From CBDBND01 sp965207985 (GTDB lineage Bacteria; Pseudomonadota; Alphaproteobacteria; Rhodospirillales; Rhodospirillaceae), in assembly GCA_965207985.1 (NCBI GenBank), contig CBDBND010000021.1:1-64000 (forward strand): a DNA stretch of 64,000 bases. The letters are read 5' to 3'. The position numbers were made by a program, and so were the translations under genes. Below the pieces are notes generated by a model. It saw only the letters and a list, made by a program, of their open reading frames with translations, ran no database searches and was not told the DNA's origin. Position 1 is the stretch's first letter; every line of letters begins with the position of its first letter. This document shows, piece by piece, positions 24,523 through 34,171 of the stretch.

Positions 24523-25299
24523 TTAGTTTCGACTGGTCTTGCTGGCTCGCACGTTAATGCCGTTTGAATAGAGATGCGAGCGCAGCTTGATGGGGCTGTG
24601 GTCGGTGAACAGAAAAAGCGAGGAAATAGCCACCGCCGAGGCCCCGTTAGCGAAGGCGTCGATGCAGTGCTGCAAACCGCCGCAACCGCCGGAGACCACC
24701 AGGGGTACGTCCAACTGCTCGTTGAGCTTGGCGATCATGTCCACGTCATAGCCGTTCATCATGCCGTCCCGGTCGATGGAGGTGATGAGAATCTCGCCGC
24801 ACAGGGAGTCCTGCATTTTTAACGCCCAGTCGACGGGATTGTGGCTCGTCTTTTCCCGCCCGCCGGCGATGAAAACCCGGGGGACGCTGGGGGAGATCTC
24901 TTTGTAATCGATGGAGACGGTGATGCACTGATCTCCAAACCGCCGCGCGGCTTCACCGACGAACGTTGGGTCGCGGACGGCATGGGAGTTCACCGACACC
25001 TTATCCGCCCCCGCACGGAGGAGCTCGTACACGTCCTCCAGCGCCGTCACCCCGCCGCCGACGGTGAAGGGCATGAAGATCTCTTCGCTCATGGTTTTGA
25101 CAATGTCGCGCACTTGGGCCTTGGAGTCTTCACTGGGCACGATGTCGAGGACGATGAATTCGTCGGCGCCGTAGTCGTTGTAGACCTTGGCGGTGGAGAC
25201 GGGATTGCCGGCCATGCGTTCGTCGTCGAAGAACTTGCGGTATTTGACCAGGCGTCCATCGCGCAAAAGAAACTTTGGAATGATGCGGTGCTTGAGCAT
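24523..25299 (-). CDS. HisF-like subunit of a sugar amidotransferase (HisF2 type)
   Basis: Start at ATG 25299 (MLKHRIIPKFLLRDGRLVKYRKF). The 258-residue TIM barrel has FTVGGGVTALEDVYELLRAGADKVSVNS and phosphate-site motifs VVSGGCGG and ASAVAISSLF. In true HisF the first strand reads IPCLDV with a catalytic Asp; here it reads IPKFLL, so the acid catalyst is lost. That change is characteristic of HisF paralogues that only channel ammonia in surface-polysaccharide amidotransfer with HisH2 and WbpG. HisH-like and WbpG-like genes are immediately upstream on the same strand, which supports this role over histidine synthesis. Confidence 0.85.
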   Translation of the reverse strand: MLKHRIIPKFLLRDGRLVKYRKFFDDERMAGNPVSTAKVYNDYGADEFIVLDIVPSEDSKAQVRDIVKTMSEEIFMPFTVGGGVTALEDVYELLRAGADKVSVNSHAVRDPTFVGEAARRFGDQCITVSIDYKEISPSVPRVFIAGGREKTSHNPVDWALKMQDSLCGEILITSIDRDGMMNGYDVDMIAKLNEQLDVPLVVSGGCGGLQHCIDAFANGASAVAISSLFLFTDHSPIKLRSHLYSNGINVRASKTSRN

Positions 25300-25304
25300 G
25301 GGCG

Positions 25305-25931
25305 TCAGGGACTCCAACCGATGAAGTTTTCCAGCATATCGATGCCCGAGTCCTGGCTCTTTTCCGGATGGAACTGGGTGGCAACGATATTGTCCCAAGC
25401 CAGCGCGCAGACGAACGGCGTGCCATAGGAACAGGTGCCGAGAACCTTGTCCGTGTCCTGCGTGGTCACCGCATAGGAATGGACGAAGTAAAACACCAAA
25501 GTGGTGTCATTGAATCCCTCAAACAGCGGATGGTCATGGCTCAACGCCACGCTGTTCCAGCCCATGTGCGGGATCTTCAAGCAATCGGGGCCCGGTTCCA
25601 GCCGGCGTACGGTGGCGTCGACCCATCCCAGGCCGGCGTGTTCGCCGTGTTCCAGCCCTGTGGCCGCCAGTACCTGCATACCGACACAAATGGCGAGGAA
25701 GGGTTTGCCTTTTTCGAAGGCCTGGCGGTGCAAGACCTCGGGCAAGCCGCGTGCATTCAATTCGGCAACTGCATCGCCGAAGGCGCCCACACCCGGTAAG
25801 AGAATATGTGTCGCGTCATCGATCTTATTCGCATCGTCGGTGATGATCGCATCGGCTCCTGCATAGTCCAACGCGTTGGAGACAGAGCGCACATTGCCGC
25901 GCCCATAATCGATGATGGCGACCTTTTTCAT
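25305..25931 (-). CDS. HisH-like glutaminase subunit of a sugar amidotransferase
   Basis: A 208-residue class I glutamine amidotransferase: VAIIDYGRGNVRSVSNAL at the N-terminus, nucleophile Cys in LAICVGMQVLA, and the His/Glu pair in ATQFHPEKSQ. It hydrolyses glutamine and passes ammonia to the HisF-like barrel, whose gene follows with a 5-bp gap. Together with the WbpG-like protein encoded further upstream these would amidate an acetamido group on a nucleotide sugar. Confidence 0.87.
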   Translation of the reverse strand: MKKVAIIDYGRGNVRSVSNALDYAGADAIITDDANKIDDATHILLPGVGAFGDAVAELNARGLPEVLHRQAFEKGKPFLAICVGMQVLAATGLEHGEHAGLGWVDATVRRLEPGPDCLKIPHMGWNSVALSHDHPLFEGFNDTTLVFYFVHSYAVTTQDTDKVLGTCSYGTPFVCALAWDNIVATQFHPEKSQDSGIDMLENFIGWSP

Positions 25932-26073
25932 AAGAGTTGGGTCATGAGAAAAGAATCACTGGTTCAGGACTAAAAACGGAATATCTGTTGATTGTGGCCA
26001 CAGTACCAATGCACTTACGATTTTTGACCTTTTTGTGCTGACGGCGCACAGACGCCGGATCAAAACAGTTTTT

Positions 26074-26820
26074 TCAACTCCGCCATGCCAGGTTGGCTTT
26101 GATGTCCAGTTTCATGCGCGGGTAAAAGTCGCGATGGATATATCTGAACATGTCTTGGTCCAAGGCGTTGTAAGGGTAGTCCGGTAACCGCTTCTTGAGG
26201 CGGGGGTCGCCAGGCTTGCCCATGCCAAGGGCGTGATACTCGATTTTGTCGATGGGCTCATCGCCGCAATAAGGAATCATAGCGTTCCAGATTTCAACCA
26301 ACATGCTTACACGGCCCACATACACGCCGGAATTCAAATACCGCTCACCGTAAATGGATTCGTGCCATTTTTGCCGGTCGGGCATACACCCATAGCCAAT
26401 GGCCCCTGCAGCTGTCATGAACAGCGCATCACATTCATAGCTTTCAAACACGTCAAGAATTCGTTTGGGATTCCGTTTTAAAACGACATCAGAAGCATCA
26501 CAGAAAACGATGATCTCGTGTTTATCACCCTCTGCTTCGAAATGTTTCAGGGGCAGTGTAACTTTGTCGTGATATTTCCATTCACCCGCTGATTTTATAA
26601 CCGTACATTCCAGATTGAATAATTCGAGGGATTTCTCAAAAAGAGACTTTTCATCGTAATTGTGAACAGTGACGAACCTGAGATTCTCAGGGCAGTCCTT
26701 AGAATAGTCCGGAACGTCTATTTCTTGCATGAACTTGAAGTATCGCGGCGCCATCTCTTCATTGTGAATCAATGGCACTCTTTTTCGCGCTGCAACTTGA
26801 AATTCCGGATTCAATTCCAT
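26074..26820 (-). CDS. glycosyltransferase-like protein (PLOD/GT25-related)
   Basis: A 248-residue protein without membrane segments. RFVTVHNYDEKSLFEKSLELFN is a nucleotide-sugar-type first strand, and HEIIVFCDASDVVLKRNP contains a DxSD metal motif like that of procollagen-type galactosyltransferases; ERYLNSGVYVGRVSMLVEIWN and NALDQDMFRYIHRDFYP are shared with that group. It likely adds a hexose to a surface glycan. It lies 14 bp after the WbpG-like gene on the same strand. The DNA is more AT-rich than its neighbours, suggesting a separate origin. Confidence 0.65.
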   Translation of the reverse strand: MELNPEFQVAARKRVPLIHNEEMAPRYFKFMQEIDVPDYSKDCPENLRFVTVHNYDEKSLFEKSLELFNLECTVIKSAGEWKYHDKVTLPLKHFEAEGDKHEIIVFCDASDVVLKRNPKRILDVFESYECDALFMTAAGAIGYGCMPDRQKWHESIYGERYLNSGVYVGRVSMLVEIWNAMIPYCGDEPIDKIEYHALGMGKPGDPRLKKRLPDYPYNALDQDMFRYIHRDFYPRMKLDIKANLAWRS

Positions 26821-26834
26821 GGAATTTAGAATCC

Positions 26835-28007
26835 TTAGCCGCCGATTTTGATGGACGGCCGGTCAGGCCAGGGCACGTCGGTGCGGTCCCATTGATCCAT
26901 GTCCGGCATGCGCTCGCCGTCTTCCACCAGATTAGGCTGAAAACGGTGGGGGTCCACTTGATGCGCCATGGCCGCCTCTAAGAATTCCTCTTCGCTCAGG
27001 TGTAAGTAGTCGAGGAAGATGTCCAGGGACGGCGGGCGTTTGCCATCGTATTCCTTTTCCAGCCGTTCGCCCTCTTCCCGGGTCATGCGCCCGTTGCGGA
27101 TTTCAATGTTGGCCAGGTGATTGGTGCGCCCAAAACCGCGCTTTATGTATTTCAAATAATCTCGAATGCCCTGCATGTGGCATTCGATTTTCTCGTAATC
27201 GAATTCGGGTGGAATGCCTTCCACCCGGTCACCCTGCCAGCCCAGCTCCTTTTTGATGATCTCCACCTGCTTCTTGGTGTTCCACTTGACGTAGTTGCCG
27301 AGACACACGGAGCGCACGCCTAGTTTGCGCAGGTCCTTGCGGGGCGGATAGGCAAACGGATAGAGATCACGCTTGGTCACCCGGCCCTGGAGAAACTCGT
27401 ACATATCATCGGCGGTCATGCCGAGATTCATGGCCCGGTTGAAACGCTTTTCGTCCACCTCTTCCATTTCTTCGTAAGTGTAGAAGCTCTGGTATTCGGC
27501 CAGGCTTTCCCCCCAAAACAAAAGCGGGGTTTCGTAACGCAGCGCCATCTGCATGGTGTGGGCGTAGATGCCCGTGTGACAATGCCAACAGAAATCGCCC
27601 CTTCGTTTCAAGCTTTCCAGCATGAGCTCGCGCACCACATGCCAGCTGGGAGTGAACTGGACCACATCGACACCGAGGGTCTTGAACGTGCGCTTGTTGT
27701 TTTCTTCCAGCTGCGGCCGGTAGAAGCCGTGATCGAAACGGACCACCAACGGCTTCATCTTCAACTGTGTGACGATGTACCAAAGCTGGTAAGTGGAATC
27801 CTTGCCTCCGGAAAAGGGCACGATACAGTCGTACAAGCCTTTGTCTTTAAACTCCGCGACCAACGCGTCCAATTGCCGGGCACGGTCTTCCCAATCCACT
27901 TTCTCTTCTTTGAATTCGATCTGGTTGCACACAGAGCAAGTGCCGGTGTCGTCGAAGGTGGTGGCTTCGGCGGTTTCCGGAAGGAGACATTTGGCGCAGG
28001 ATTTCAT
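26835..28007 (-). CDS. N-acetyl sugar amidotransferase, WbpG/PseA/LegA type
   Basis: Start at ATG 28007 (MKSCAKCLLPETAEATTFDD); longer frames read into the intergenic region. The 390-residue protein has a zinc-like CxxC pair (CAKC ... CSVC), the PP-loop FSGGKDSTYQLW that adenylates the sugar amide, and FCWHCHTGI further on. The family forms an acetamidino group on an N-acetylated sugar using ammonia delivered by HisH2/HisF2. Substrates in known pathways are 2,3-diacetamido-mannuronic acid, pseudaminic acid or legionaminic acid derivatives. Confidence 0.88.
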   Translation of the reverse strand: MKSCAKCLLPETAEATTFDDTGTCSVCNQIEFKEEKVDWEDRARQLDALVAEFKDKGLYDCIVPFSGGKDSTYQLWYIVTQLKMKPLVVRFDHGFYRPQLEENNKRTFKTLGVDVVQFTPSWHVVRELMLESLKRRGDFCWHCHTGIYAHTMQMALRYETPLLFWGESLAEYQSFYTYEEMEEVDEKRFNRAMNLGMTADDMYEFLQGRVTKRDLYPFAYPPRKDLRKLGVRSVCLGNYVKWNTKKQVEIIKKELGWQGDRVEGIPPEFDYEKIECHMQGIRDYLKYIKRGFGRTNHLANIEIRNGRMTREEGERLEKEYDGKRPPSLDIFLDYLHLSEEEFLEAAMAHQVDPHRFQPNLVEDGERMPDMDQWDRTDVPWPDRPSIKIGG

Positions 28008-28151
28008 GAACAGGCCTTGGCGCGGGGATGGGAACGGGTGAGCGGGTTGTAGCATGGGGTGCGAGCGGTGGTCGAGGCGTGCCCTCTTCAGCGCTCATGA
28101 AAAATATGTAAGAGACTCAAGCAGTTCCGAGGCAGTCTTCACGCCAGCCCC

Positions 28152-29198
28152 TTGGACAATGGAGCCGTTCCCGCCCATACTCCCTCCTATGTCTTTTTAT
28201 TGTACGAGCCCAGCCTAGTGAAAGATCAAACCCAAACGGATACGGATTTGGTCTCCGTCATCATTCCCCTCTTCAATGAAGAGGAGAACGTTGGCCCTTT
28301 ATGCGACGCTTTGGCTCCAGCCCTGGCGGAACTGGGCCGGCCCTATGAGGTGATCTTTGTCGACGATGGCTCCACCGACGGCACGGCCGAGGCTCTTGCC
28401 AAGCAGGCGGATCATCAATCCGCTTTCAAAGTCATCAGCTTCAAACGCAACGTGGGACAGACGCCCGCCATGATGGCTGGGATCGACCACGCCAAGGGAT
28501 CGGTCATCGTGCCCATGGACGGGGACCTGCAGAACGATCCGGCTGACATCGCCAAATTGTTGGACAAACTGGATGAAGGCTACGGTGTGGTCTCCGGCTG
28601 GCGGCAGAACCGTAAGGAGTCCTATTTCACCCGGGTGCTGCCGTCGCGCATGGCCAATGCGTTGATCTCCTGGGTGTCGGGCGTGCCCTTGAAAGATTAC
28701 GGCTGCACTTTGAAAGCCTATCGCCGCGAGGTGCTGGAGGACTTCCGCCTCTACGGCGAGATGCATCGCTTCGTTCCCATCTACGCCCATTGGCAGGGCG
28801 CGAAAGTCACCGAAATTCCGGTCAATCACAGACCACGGGAGCGGGGTGAGTCCAAATACGGACTTGGCAGGGTCTTTAAGGTACTGCTCGATTTGTTGGT
28901 GGTGAAATTTCTCACCCAGTACGACGCCAAACCCATCTACATCTTCGGCATGGTCGGCTTCGGCTTTTTCGGTATTTCCTTTATCGCCGGCGTGTGGGCG
29001 CTGTATCTCAAGTTTTTCGACAACACGTCTTTTATCGAAACGCCGTTGCCCTTGCTTTTCACCTTGGGGTTTATCACCGGGGTGATGTGCATCCTCATGG
29101 GCCTGCTGGCTGAAGTGCTGGTGCGGGTCTATTACGAAAGCCAGGGCAAACGCCAATACACCGTGCGCGACCGCATCAATGTGGACGGGGACGGGTGA
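28152..29198 (+). CDS. family 2 glycosyltransferase, DPM1/GtrB type
   Basis: A GT-A fold transferase: VSVIIPLFNEEENVGPLCDAL, FVDDGSTDGTAEAL, FKRNVGQTPAMMAGIDHAKG and the metal-binding MDGDLQNDP, then the C-terminal pair of membrane helices (IYIFGMVGFGFFGISFIAGVWALYL and LLFTLGFITGVMCILMGLLAEVLV). It makes a polyprenyl-phosphate sugar at the inner membrane, a donor for periplasmic glycan modification. The true start may be GTG 28218 rather than ATG 28152, because the first 22 residues are not family-like. It is divergent from the WbpG-like gene and starts a plus-strand group with asnB. Confidence 0.85.
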   Translation: MDNGAVPAHTPSYVFLLYEPSLVKDQTQTDTDLVSVIIPLFNEEENVGPLCDALAPALAELGRPYEVIFVDDGSTDGTAEALAKQADHQSAFKVISFKRNVGQTPAMMAGIDHAKGSVIVPMDGDLQNDPADIAKLLDKLDEGYGVVSGWRQNRKESYFTRVLPSRMANALISWVSGVPLKDYGCTLKAYRREVLEDFRLYGEMHRFVPIYAHWQGAKVTEIPVNHRPRERGESKYGLGRVFKVLLDLLVVKFLTQYDAKPIYIFGMVGFGFFGISFIAGVWALYLKFFDNTSFIETPLPLLFTLGFITGVMCILMGLLAEVLVRVYYESQGKRQYTVRDRINVDGDG

Positions 29199-29217
29199 CA
29201 CCCGGATATTGTAACTC

Positions 29218-31065
29218 ATGTGTGGTCTGACAGGTTTCGTCGGTTTGGGGGACGAGCAGGACCTGCGCGCCATGACCGCTGCCCTGGTGCACCGCGGTCC
29301 GGATGGGGAAGGCTACTACCGTAACCATCATGTGCCGGTGTATCTCGGCTTCCGCCGCCTCGTCGTGCTCGACCCCGAAGGCGGCCACCAGCCCATGTGG
29401 GATGCCGATGGCACCGTCGGTGTGGTGTTCAACGGTGAGATCTACAATCACCGCAGCTTGCGCAAAGAACTAGAAGCGCACGGTCATACCTTCCTGTCGG
29501 ACCATGCGGATACGGAAGTGTTGGTGCATGGATGGAAGGCGTGGGGCCGGGATCTGTTCACCCGCTTGGACGGCATGTTTGCCCTTGCCGTGTTCGACCG
29601 CAACGCCAGCATGGTCATTCTGGCGCGCGACCGCTTCGGCGAAAAGCCGATTTATTACGCAAAACGATCCGATGCGGTGGTGTTCGGTTCTGAGCTGACG
29701 GCGCTCCTTAATCATCCCTCTCTTAAGGGCGCTTCCGTTTCAAAGACCGCATTGCAGAAATTCTTCGCCCACGGTTTTTTCCCGGCCCCGCACACACCTT
29801 ATGAAAAGATCAGTAAACTCCTCCCCGGGTATGTCCTGACCATCGATGCCAAAACCCTTGAGACCGAAACGTCGTCCTATTGTCAGTTCCAACTGGGCGA
29901 GAACGACCCGCCGCCGGGCACGGTGGAGGATTGGGCTTCGGAACTGAACGCTCTCATCGCCGAAGCGGTAACCACGCGCCTGGAAGCGGACGTGCCGTTG
30001 GGTTTGTTCCTATCCGGCGGCATTGATTCCAGCGCTGTCTTGTCCTGTGCGGCCGACGTGCGCGAACCTTCCAGCCTCAGCACTTTTTCCATTGGCTTTC
30101 GCGAAACCAGTTTTGATGAATCCCCCTGGGCGGAGGAAATAGCACTCCATGTGGGCAGCACCCACCATGTGGAGATTTGCGATCTCGACGCAGCGCAAAA
30201 CCGGCTGCCAACTCTTCTCTCTCATCTGGATGAGCCCCTGGGTGACCCCTCCATTTTGCCCACTCACTTGCTGTGCGAATTTTCCCGCAAACATGTGACG
30301 GTTGCTTTGTCGGGCGACGGCGGCGACGAACTGTTTGCTGGCTATGACCCCTTCCGGGTGCTCGGCCGCGCCCAGCTTTATGACCGTTGGGTGCCAAAGC
30401 CGGTACACGGCGCGATTAAATCTTTAGCGGCGGCCTTGCCCCCCTCGGACGTCAACATGAGTTTTGATTTTGTTTTGAACCGTGGCTTGCGCGGTCTCAA
30501 GCATCCAGAAGCGCAGTGGAACCCGCGCTGGCTCGGCGCCCTTGAGCCCGACGACATTGCCACACTGTTTCAGGAACCGGTGGACGCGGAGTTTCTCTAT
30601 AGCGAAGCCATTGCGGCGTGGGATGCCAGCCCGGGCGAGCACATCGTCGACAAGACACTCGATTTCTATACCCGCTTCTACCTTCCCGACGGGATATTGA
30701 CCAAAACAGATCGCGCCAGCATGGCGGTTAGTCTGGAGGTGCGCAGTCCGTTTCTGGCCAACGCGGTCGCCGAATTCGCCCAGCGTCTGCCATGGCATGT
30801 CAAACTGCACGGCTGGACTACCAAATGGATCTTGAAACGGGCGCTCAGCGACCGGCTTCCCGGTGACATTCTCAATCGCAAGAAAAAAGGGTTTGGTATT
30901 CCCTTATCCCGCTGGCTCCAAGACATGGACCCGCCGGATCGAGCTCTTCCCCATGCGGATAACACGTGGCTCAAAGGGCGGTGGATGAGCCATGCCTCGG
31001 GGAAAAGCGATGACCGTCTCGCCCTATGGTGCTGGATGGCTTTGGGTCACGGATTGGCGCCATGA
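29218..31065 (+). CDS. asnB: glutamine-dependent asparagine synthase, surface-glycan type
   Basis: A 615-residue enzyme beginning MCGLTGFVG, with the mature N-terminal Cys2 as glutaminase nucleophile, and GVVFNGEIYNHRSLRKEL in the glutaminase domain. The C-terminal synthetase has the PP-loop LFLSGGIDSSAVLS at about residue 262 and SGDGGDELFAGYDPF. Members inside polysaccharide loci often amidate a sugar acid carboxyl rather than aspartate. It is 20 bp after the glycosyltransferase and overlaps the next methyltransferase gene by 4 bp (ATGA). Confidence 0.9.
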   Translation: MCGLTGFVGLGDEQDLRAMTAALVHRGPDGEGYYRNHHVPVYLGFRRLVVLDPEGGHQPMWDADGTVGVVFNGEIYNHRSLRKELEAHGHTFLSDHADTEVLVHGWKAWGRDLFTRLDGMFALAVFDRNASMVILARDRFGEKPIYYAKRSDAVVFGSELTALLNHPSLKGASVSKTALQKFFAHGFFPAPHTPYEKISKLLPGYVLTIDAKTLETETSSYCQFQLGENDPPPGTVEDWASELNALIAEAVTTRLEADVPLGLFLSGGIDSSAVLSCAADVREPSSLSTFSIGFRETSFDESPWAEEIALHVGSTHHVEICDLDAAQNRLPTLLSHLDEPLGDPSILPTHLLCEFSRKHVTVALSGDGGDELFAGYDPFRVLGRAQLYDRWVPKPVHGAIKSLAAALPPSDVNMSFDFVLNRGLRGLKHPEAQWNPRWLGALEPDDIATLFQEPVDAEFLYSEAIAAWDASPGEHIVDKTLDFYTRFYLPDGILTKTDRASMAVSLEVRSPFLANAVAEFAQRLPWHVKLHGWTTKWILKRALSDRLPGDILNRKKKGFGIPLSRWLQDMDPPDRALPHADNTWLKGRWMSHASGKSDDRLALWCWMALGHGLAP

Positions 31066-31970
31066 ATTTGGCGTCCGAGCTGTCTACGCCCGACTGCATC
31101 ATCACTGATGACGCCTTTGCCCGTGTGCGCGACGGCCAGGGAAAATACTTCGAACCCTTACAGGGATTGAGCCCTGACCAGTTCGCCGCCGACACGCTCA
31201 ATCCGGCCCGGGCTGTGGAAGCGGCTGCAATTCTGGAACGCACAACGGCGTTAGAGAGGAGACGGGTTCTGGAAATCGGCGCCGGTTGTGGCGTGACACA
31301 TATTGTTTGGACAAAGCGGTTTGGCATCGATGGCTGGGCAGTGGAACCGGAAGGAGAAGGCTTTGGAGACTCCGCCGCCATCGCCAAAGACCTCATCGCT
31401 GCCAACGGGCTCGACTCCAAGCGCATTGTCAATGCCACGGGTGAAATACTCCCGTTCGACGAAGATCACTTCGACATTGTCTATTCCACCAACGTGCTGG
31501 AACACACCGCCGACCCGTCCTCGGTATTGCGCGAAGCGGTGCGGGTGGTGAAACCGGGAGGTATTGTTCAGATCATTTGTCCCAATTATCTGTCCTACTT
31601 TGACGGCCATTACGCCGCTTTTCATCCGCCCATTTTTTCCAACGGATTTTTCCGGTGGTGGATGAAATTTGTTTATTGCAAGGACCCGACCTTCGCCGCG
31701 ACCCTGCGCACGGAACTTAATCCGCTCTGGGCGCGCCGCCAGGTCAAAAAGATTTCGCAATCGACACTGGTAGATCTCCTCGGTCTCGGACAGCATGTGT
31801 TTCGTGAACGCATGGCCGGTGGCGCGGTCAGCGAATGGATGGCGCTCAGCAAAGTGGGAAGACTCGTTAGCTTGGCCCGCAGACTGAAACTCAACCGCGT
31901 CGCCGCCGAAATCGCCGTTTTGTTTCAGGGATGGACGCCGCTGATCATTACCCTGCGCAAGAGATCTTAG
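31062..31970 (+). CDS. class I SAM-dependent methyltransferase (glycan locus)
   Basis: Start at ATG 31062 in an ATGA overlap with asnB. The 302-residue protein has motif I RRVLEIGAGCGVTHIV, an acidic AVEPEGEG strand end, and HFDIVYSTNVLEHTADPSSVLREAVRVVKPGGIVQIICPNY. A long C-terminal region with aromatic residues (YAAFHPPIFSNGFFRWWMKFVYC) may bind a lipid-linked glycan. It is translationally coupled to asnB. The substrate is unknown. Confidence 0.8.
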   Translation: MNLASELSTPDCIITDDAFARVRDGQGKYFEPLQGLSPDQFAADTLNPARAVEAAAILERTTALERRRVLEIGAGCGVTHIVWTKRFGIDGWAVEPEGEGFGDSAAIAKDLIAANGLDSKRIVNATGEILPFDEDHFDIVYSTNVLEHTADPSSVLREAVRVVKPGGIVQIICPNYLSYFDGHYAAFHPPIFSNGFFRWWMKFVYCKDPTFAATLRTELNPLWARRQVKKISQSTLVDLLGLGQHVFRERMAGGAVSEWMALSKVGRLVSLARRLKLNRVAAEIAVLFQGWTPLIITLRKRS

Positions 31971-31973
31971 GGT

Positions 31974-32876
31974 TCAGCTTGCCCGGCTCTTAAAGTCTGC
32001 AACTGCACCACCCAGGGCACCCAGGAGCGTGAACGCCAAGAGGGCGAATGACAGAGCGACCGCGTCGGCCGGTGCCACACCGACGAACCCGAGCAGAACC
32101 ACCAAGCCGCCTTCCCGCAAGCCGATGCCGGCCACGGTTATGGGCAACAACAGCACCAAGGACACCAATCCCACCACCGCCACCCAAGCGGCGAAGGAAA
32201 GGCTGATGCCCATTCCCGTCCCAAGGTAGGCGACCACGATGACGGCCAGCACTTGAAAGGCGATGCCGGTGACAAAGGAAGCGATCAATGGCCACCATTC
32301 ACCGGCGGAGGCATGCCAGGCCCGAAGGAACCGTCCCAAGGCGTTGTCCAAAGCGGCGGGGACAAGAGGAACGAACAGGGGTACGACCAACGCAAGGATC
32401 AATCCCAGCAGCAAGGCAAAGGACAGGGCAGGAAAAGCGCCTGGAAACCCGCGCGGGTCAATCAACAAGGCAACGCCAGTAATCAACAACAACGCCGCCA
32501 GTCCAGTGATCTTGTCCACCACAACCGCGGCGACCACGGCAGCCCCGTCGTCACCTGGCCGGACAAGCCGGTAGGCTTTCACCGCATCCCCTAAAATTTG
32601 GCCGGGCAAGACCGTGCCGTAATACAAGGCGACAAAGGTGTAGCGGATCATGTCCGCCAGGGGCCGGCCGGCCATGAGCAACTGCAATTTGAAACCGTTG
32701 AGCCCATGGGCCAGCACATAAAGGAGCATTGCCACCAAAAGAGTCTGCCAATTTAGCCGGCTCAACGCTTCGGCGACCGCCGATAGGTTCAGCCGGCGCA
32801 CCACCAGGGTCAACAGCACAAGACTGATAAGCGCCTTGAGAACAAACGCCGTAATCCGGCTGGAAAGAACAGACAT
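31974..32876 (-). CDS. lysylphosphatidylglycerol-synthase-like/flippase-like membrane protein
   Basis: A 300-residue integral membrane protein with about eight helices of the LPG_synthase_TM (UPF0104, AglD/MprF transmembrane) type: RLNLSAVAEALSRLNWQTLLVAMLLYVLAHGLNGFKLQLLMAG, FVALYYGTVLPGQILGDAVKAYRLVRPG and DKITGLAALLLITGVALL are diagnostic. Such proteins are thought to move polyprenyl- or phospho-lipids, and accompany glycosyltransferases. It lies between the methyltransferase gene and a divergent GT4 gene. Confidence 0.8.
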   Translation of the reverse strand: MSVLSSRITAFVLKALISLVLLTLVVRRLNLSAVAEALSRLNWQTLLVAMLLYVLAHGLNGFKLQLLMAGRPLADMIRYTFVALYYGTVLPGQILGDAVKAYRLVRPGDDGAAVVAAVVVDKITGLAALLLITGVALLIDPRGFPGAFPALSFALLLGLILALVVPLFVPLVPAALDNALGRFLRAWHASAGEWWPLIASFVTGIAFQVLAVIVVAYLGTGMGISLSFAAWVAVVGLVSLVLLLPITVAGIGLREGGLVVLLGFVGVAPADAVALSFALLAFTLLGALGGAVADFKSRAS

Positions 32877-32977
32877 TGCGCGGTGCAGAACCCTTCGTCC
32901 TTGAGTGTCCCGGGTATAGTCTGCTACCCCCGCGGCGACAACGCTTAGCCGGTGATGAAGGCAATACTTCTGCGATC

Positions 32978-34171
32978 ATGCCCAAGAAACCCCGTTTTCT
33001 TTTGGTCAACTATGAATACCCGCCGGTAGGCGGCGGCGGCGGCAATGCCACCCAGCAAATCGGACGGGCTTTGGTCGCAAGGGGTGCTCATGTGACCGTC
33101 TTGACCGCCGCTCAGGGGCGTTTGCCGCGGCGGGAAAACGATCAAGGGGTTCAGGTCTACCGCATCTGGGCTGCCCGCCAGCGGCAGGACCGTTGCTCCA
33201 TTCCCGAAATGCTTATGTTCATGGCCCATGCCCTGATCAGCGCCCCGGGATTGGCCCGGCAAGTGCGGGCGGATGCGTCACTGGTATTTTTCTCGCTGCC
33301 TACAGGACCCGTTGGCTGGTGGATGAAAAAGCGCCTCGACCTGCCCTACGTTTTGTCGCTGCAGGGCGGTGACGTACCCGGTTTTATGTCAGATGAACTG
33401 GCCGTCTATCACCGGCTCGCGAGCCCTGCCATCAAAACGGTGTGGCGTCAAGCGGCGGCAGTGATCGCCAATTCGGAAGGCTTGGCGGATTTGGCCCGGT
33501 CCCATGATCCCGATGTGGACATCGGCATGATCCCGGCCGGGGCGGACTTGAACGCGGTGGAACCGCGTTCCGTGCCCACATTGGAAGGACCATTACGCTT
33601 TCTCTTCGTCGGCCGTTTGGTCAGTCAGAAAGGGTTGGATGTCCTGTTTCGCGCCTTGTCCAATCTCAGGGATCAGCACGACTGGACACTCACCATCGCC
33701 GGTGAAGGGCCTCTTAAAGATGAACTGGCGCGGGCGGCACAAGGGTTGCGGCTGAGCGAGCGTATTGTCTTTCGCGGCTGGCTGGAGCGGGATCATCTTC
33801 CGGCCGTCTATAAGGACGCCGACGTTTTCGTTTTACCGTCCCGGGACGAAGGCATGCCCAACGCCATGCTCGAGGCTATGGCCGCCGGCTTGCCGGTCAT
33901 CGGCAGTCGCGTTTCCGGCATCGAGGAAGTGGTCACCGACAATTACAACGGACTGCTCATCGAGCCGGACGATGCGGATGCCTTAACGAACGCGCTTAAG
34001 ACCGTGATCGAAGACCGGGACAAAACCTTTGCCTTGGGTCAGGCTGCGCGTGAACTGGTGGAGAAACAGTACAGCTGGGACCTGATTGCCGACGTTTACA
34101 TGGATCTGTTGTGCGATGTGGCAGGGCTCGATACGCCATCGGCCGCGCAAGATACAAGCGAGGCTGAATGA
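32978..34171 (+). CDS. family 4 glycosyltransferase
   Basis: Start at ATG 32978 (MPKKPRFLLVNYEYPPVGGGGGNATQQIGRAL). The 397-residue GT-B enzyme has the N-terminal GGGGG loop, AVIANSEGLADLAR, and the C-terminal nucleotide-sugar domain RFLFVGRLVSQKGLDVLFRAL, VFVLPSRDEGMPNAMLEAMAAGLPVIGS with the EGxPxxxLEAMA motif. It transfers a sugar to a growing lipid-linked glycan in the cytoplasm. It overlaps the following methyltransferase gene by 4 bp. Confidence 0.88.
   Translation: MPKKPRFLLVNYEYPPVGGGGGNATQQIGRALVARGAHVTVLTAAQGRLPRRENDQGVQVYRIWAARQRQDRCSIPEMLMFMAHALISAPGLARQVRADASLVFFSLPTGPVGWWMKKRLDLPYVLSLQGGDVPGFMSDELAVYHRLASPAIKTVWRQAAAVIANSEGLADLARSHDPDVDIGMIPAGADLNAVEPRSVPTLEGPLRFLFVGRLVSQKGLDVLFRALSNLRDQHDWTLTIAGEGPLKDELARAAQGLRLSERIVFRGWLERDHLPAVYKDADVFVLPSRDEGMPNAMLEAMAAGLPVIGSRVSGIEEVVTDNYNGLLIEPDDADALTNALKTVIEDRDKTFALGQAARELVEKQYSWDLIADVYMDLLCDVAGLDTPSAAQDTSEAE

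Noticed and set aside
24523..25931. Histidine biosynthesis hisH-hisF pair
   Set aside because: The HisF copy lacks the first catalytic Asp, no other his gene is nearby, and the WbpG-type amidotransferase gene is adjacent.
26030..26060. CGGCG-CACAGA-CGCCG hairpin as a transcription terminator after the glycosyltransferase gene
   Set aside because: The stem is only five base pairs and on neither strand is it followed directly by a U-rich tract.
28299..29273. A 324-codon antisense frame over the DPM1-type glycosyltransferase
   Set aside because: The plus-strand gene has clear GT2 motifs; the antisense product is His-rich with no motif.
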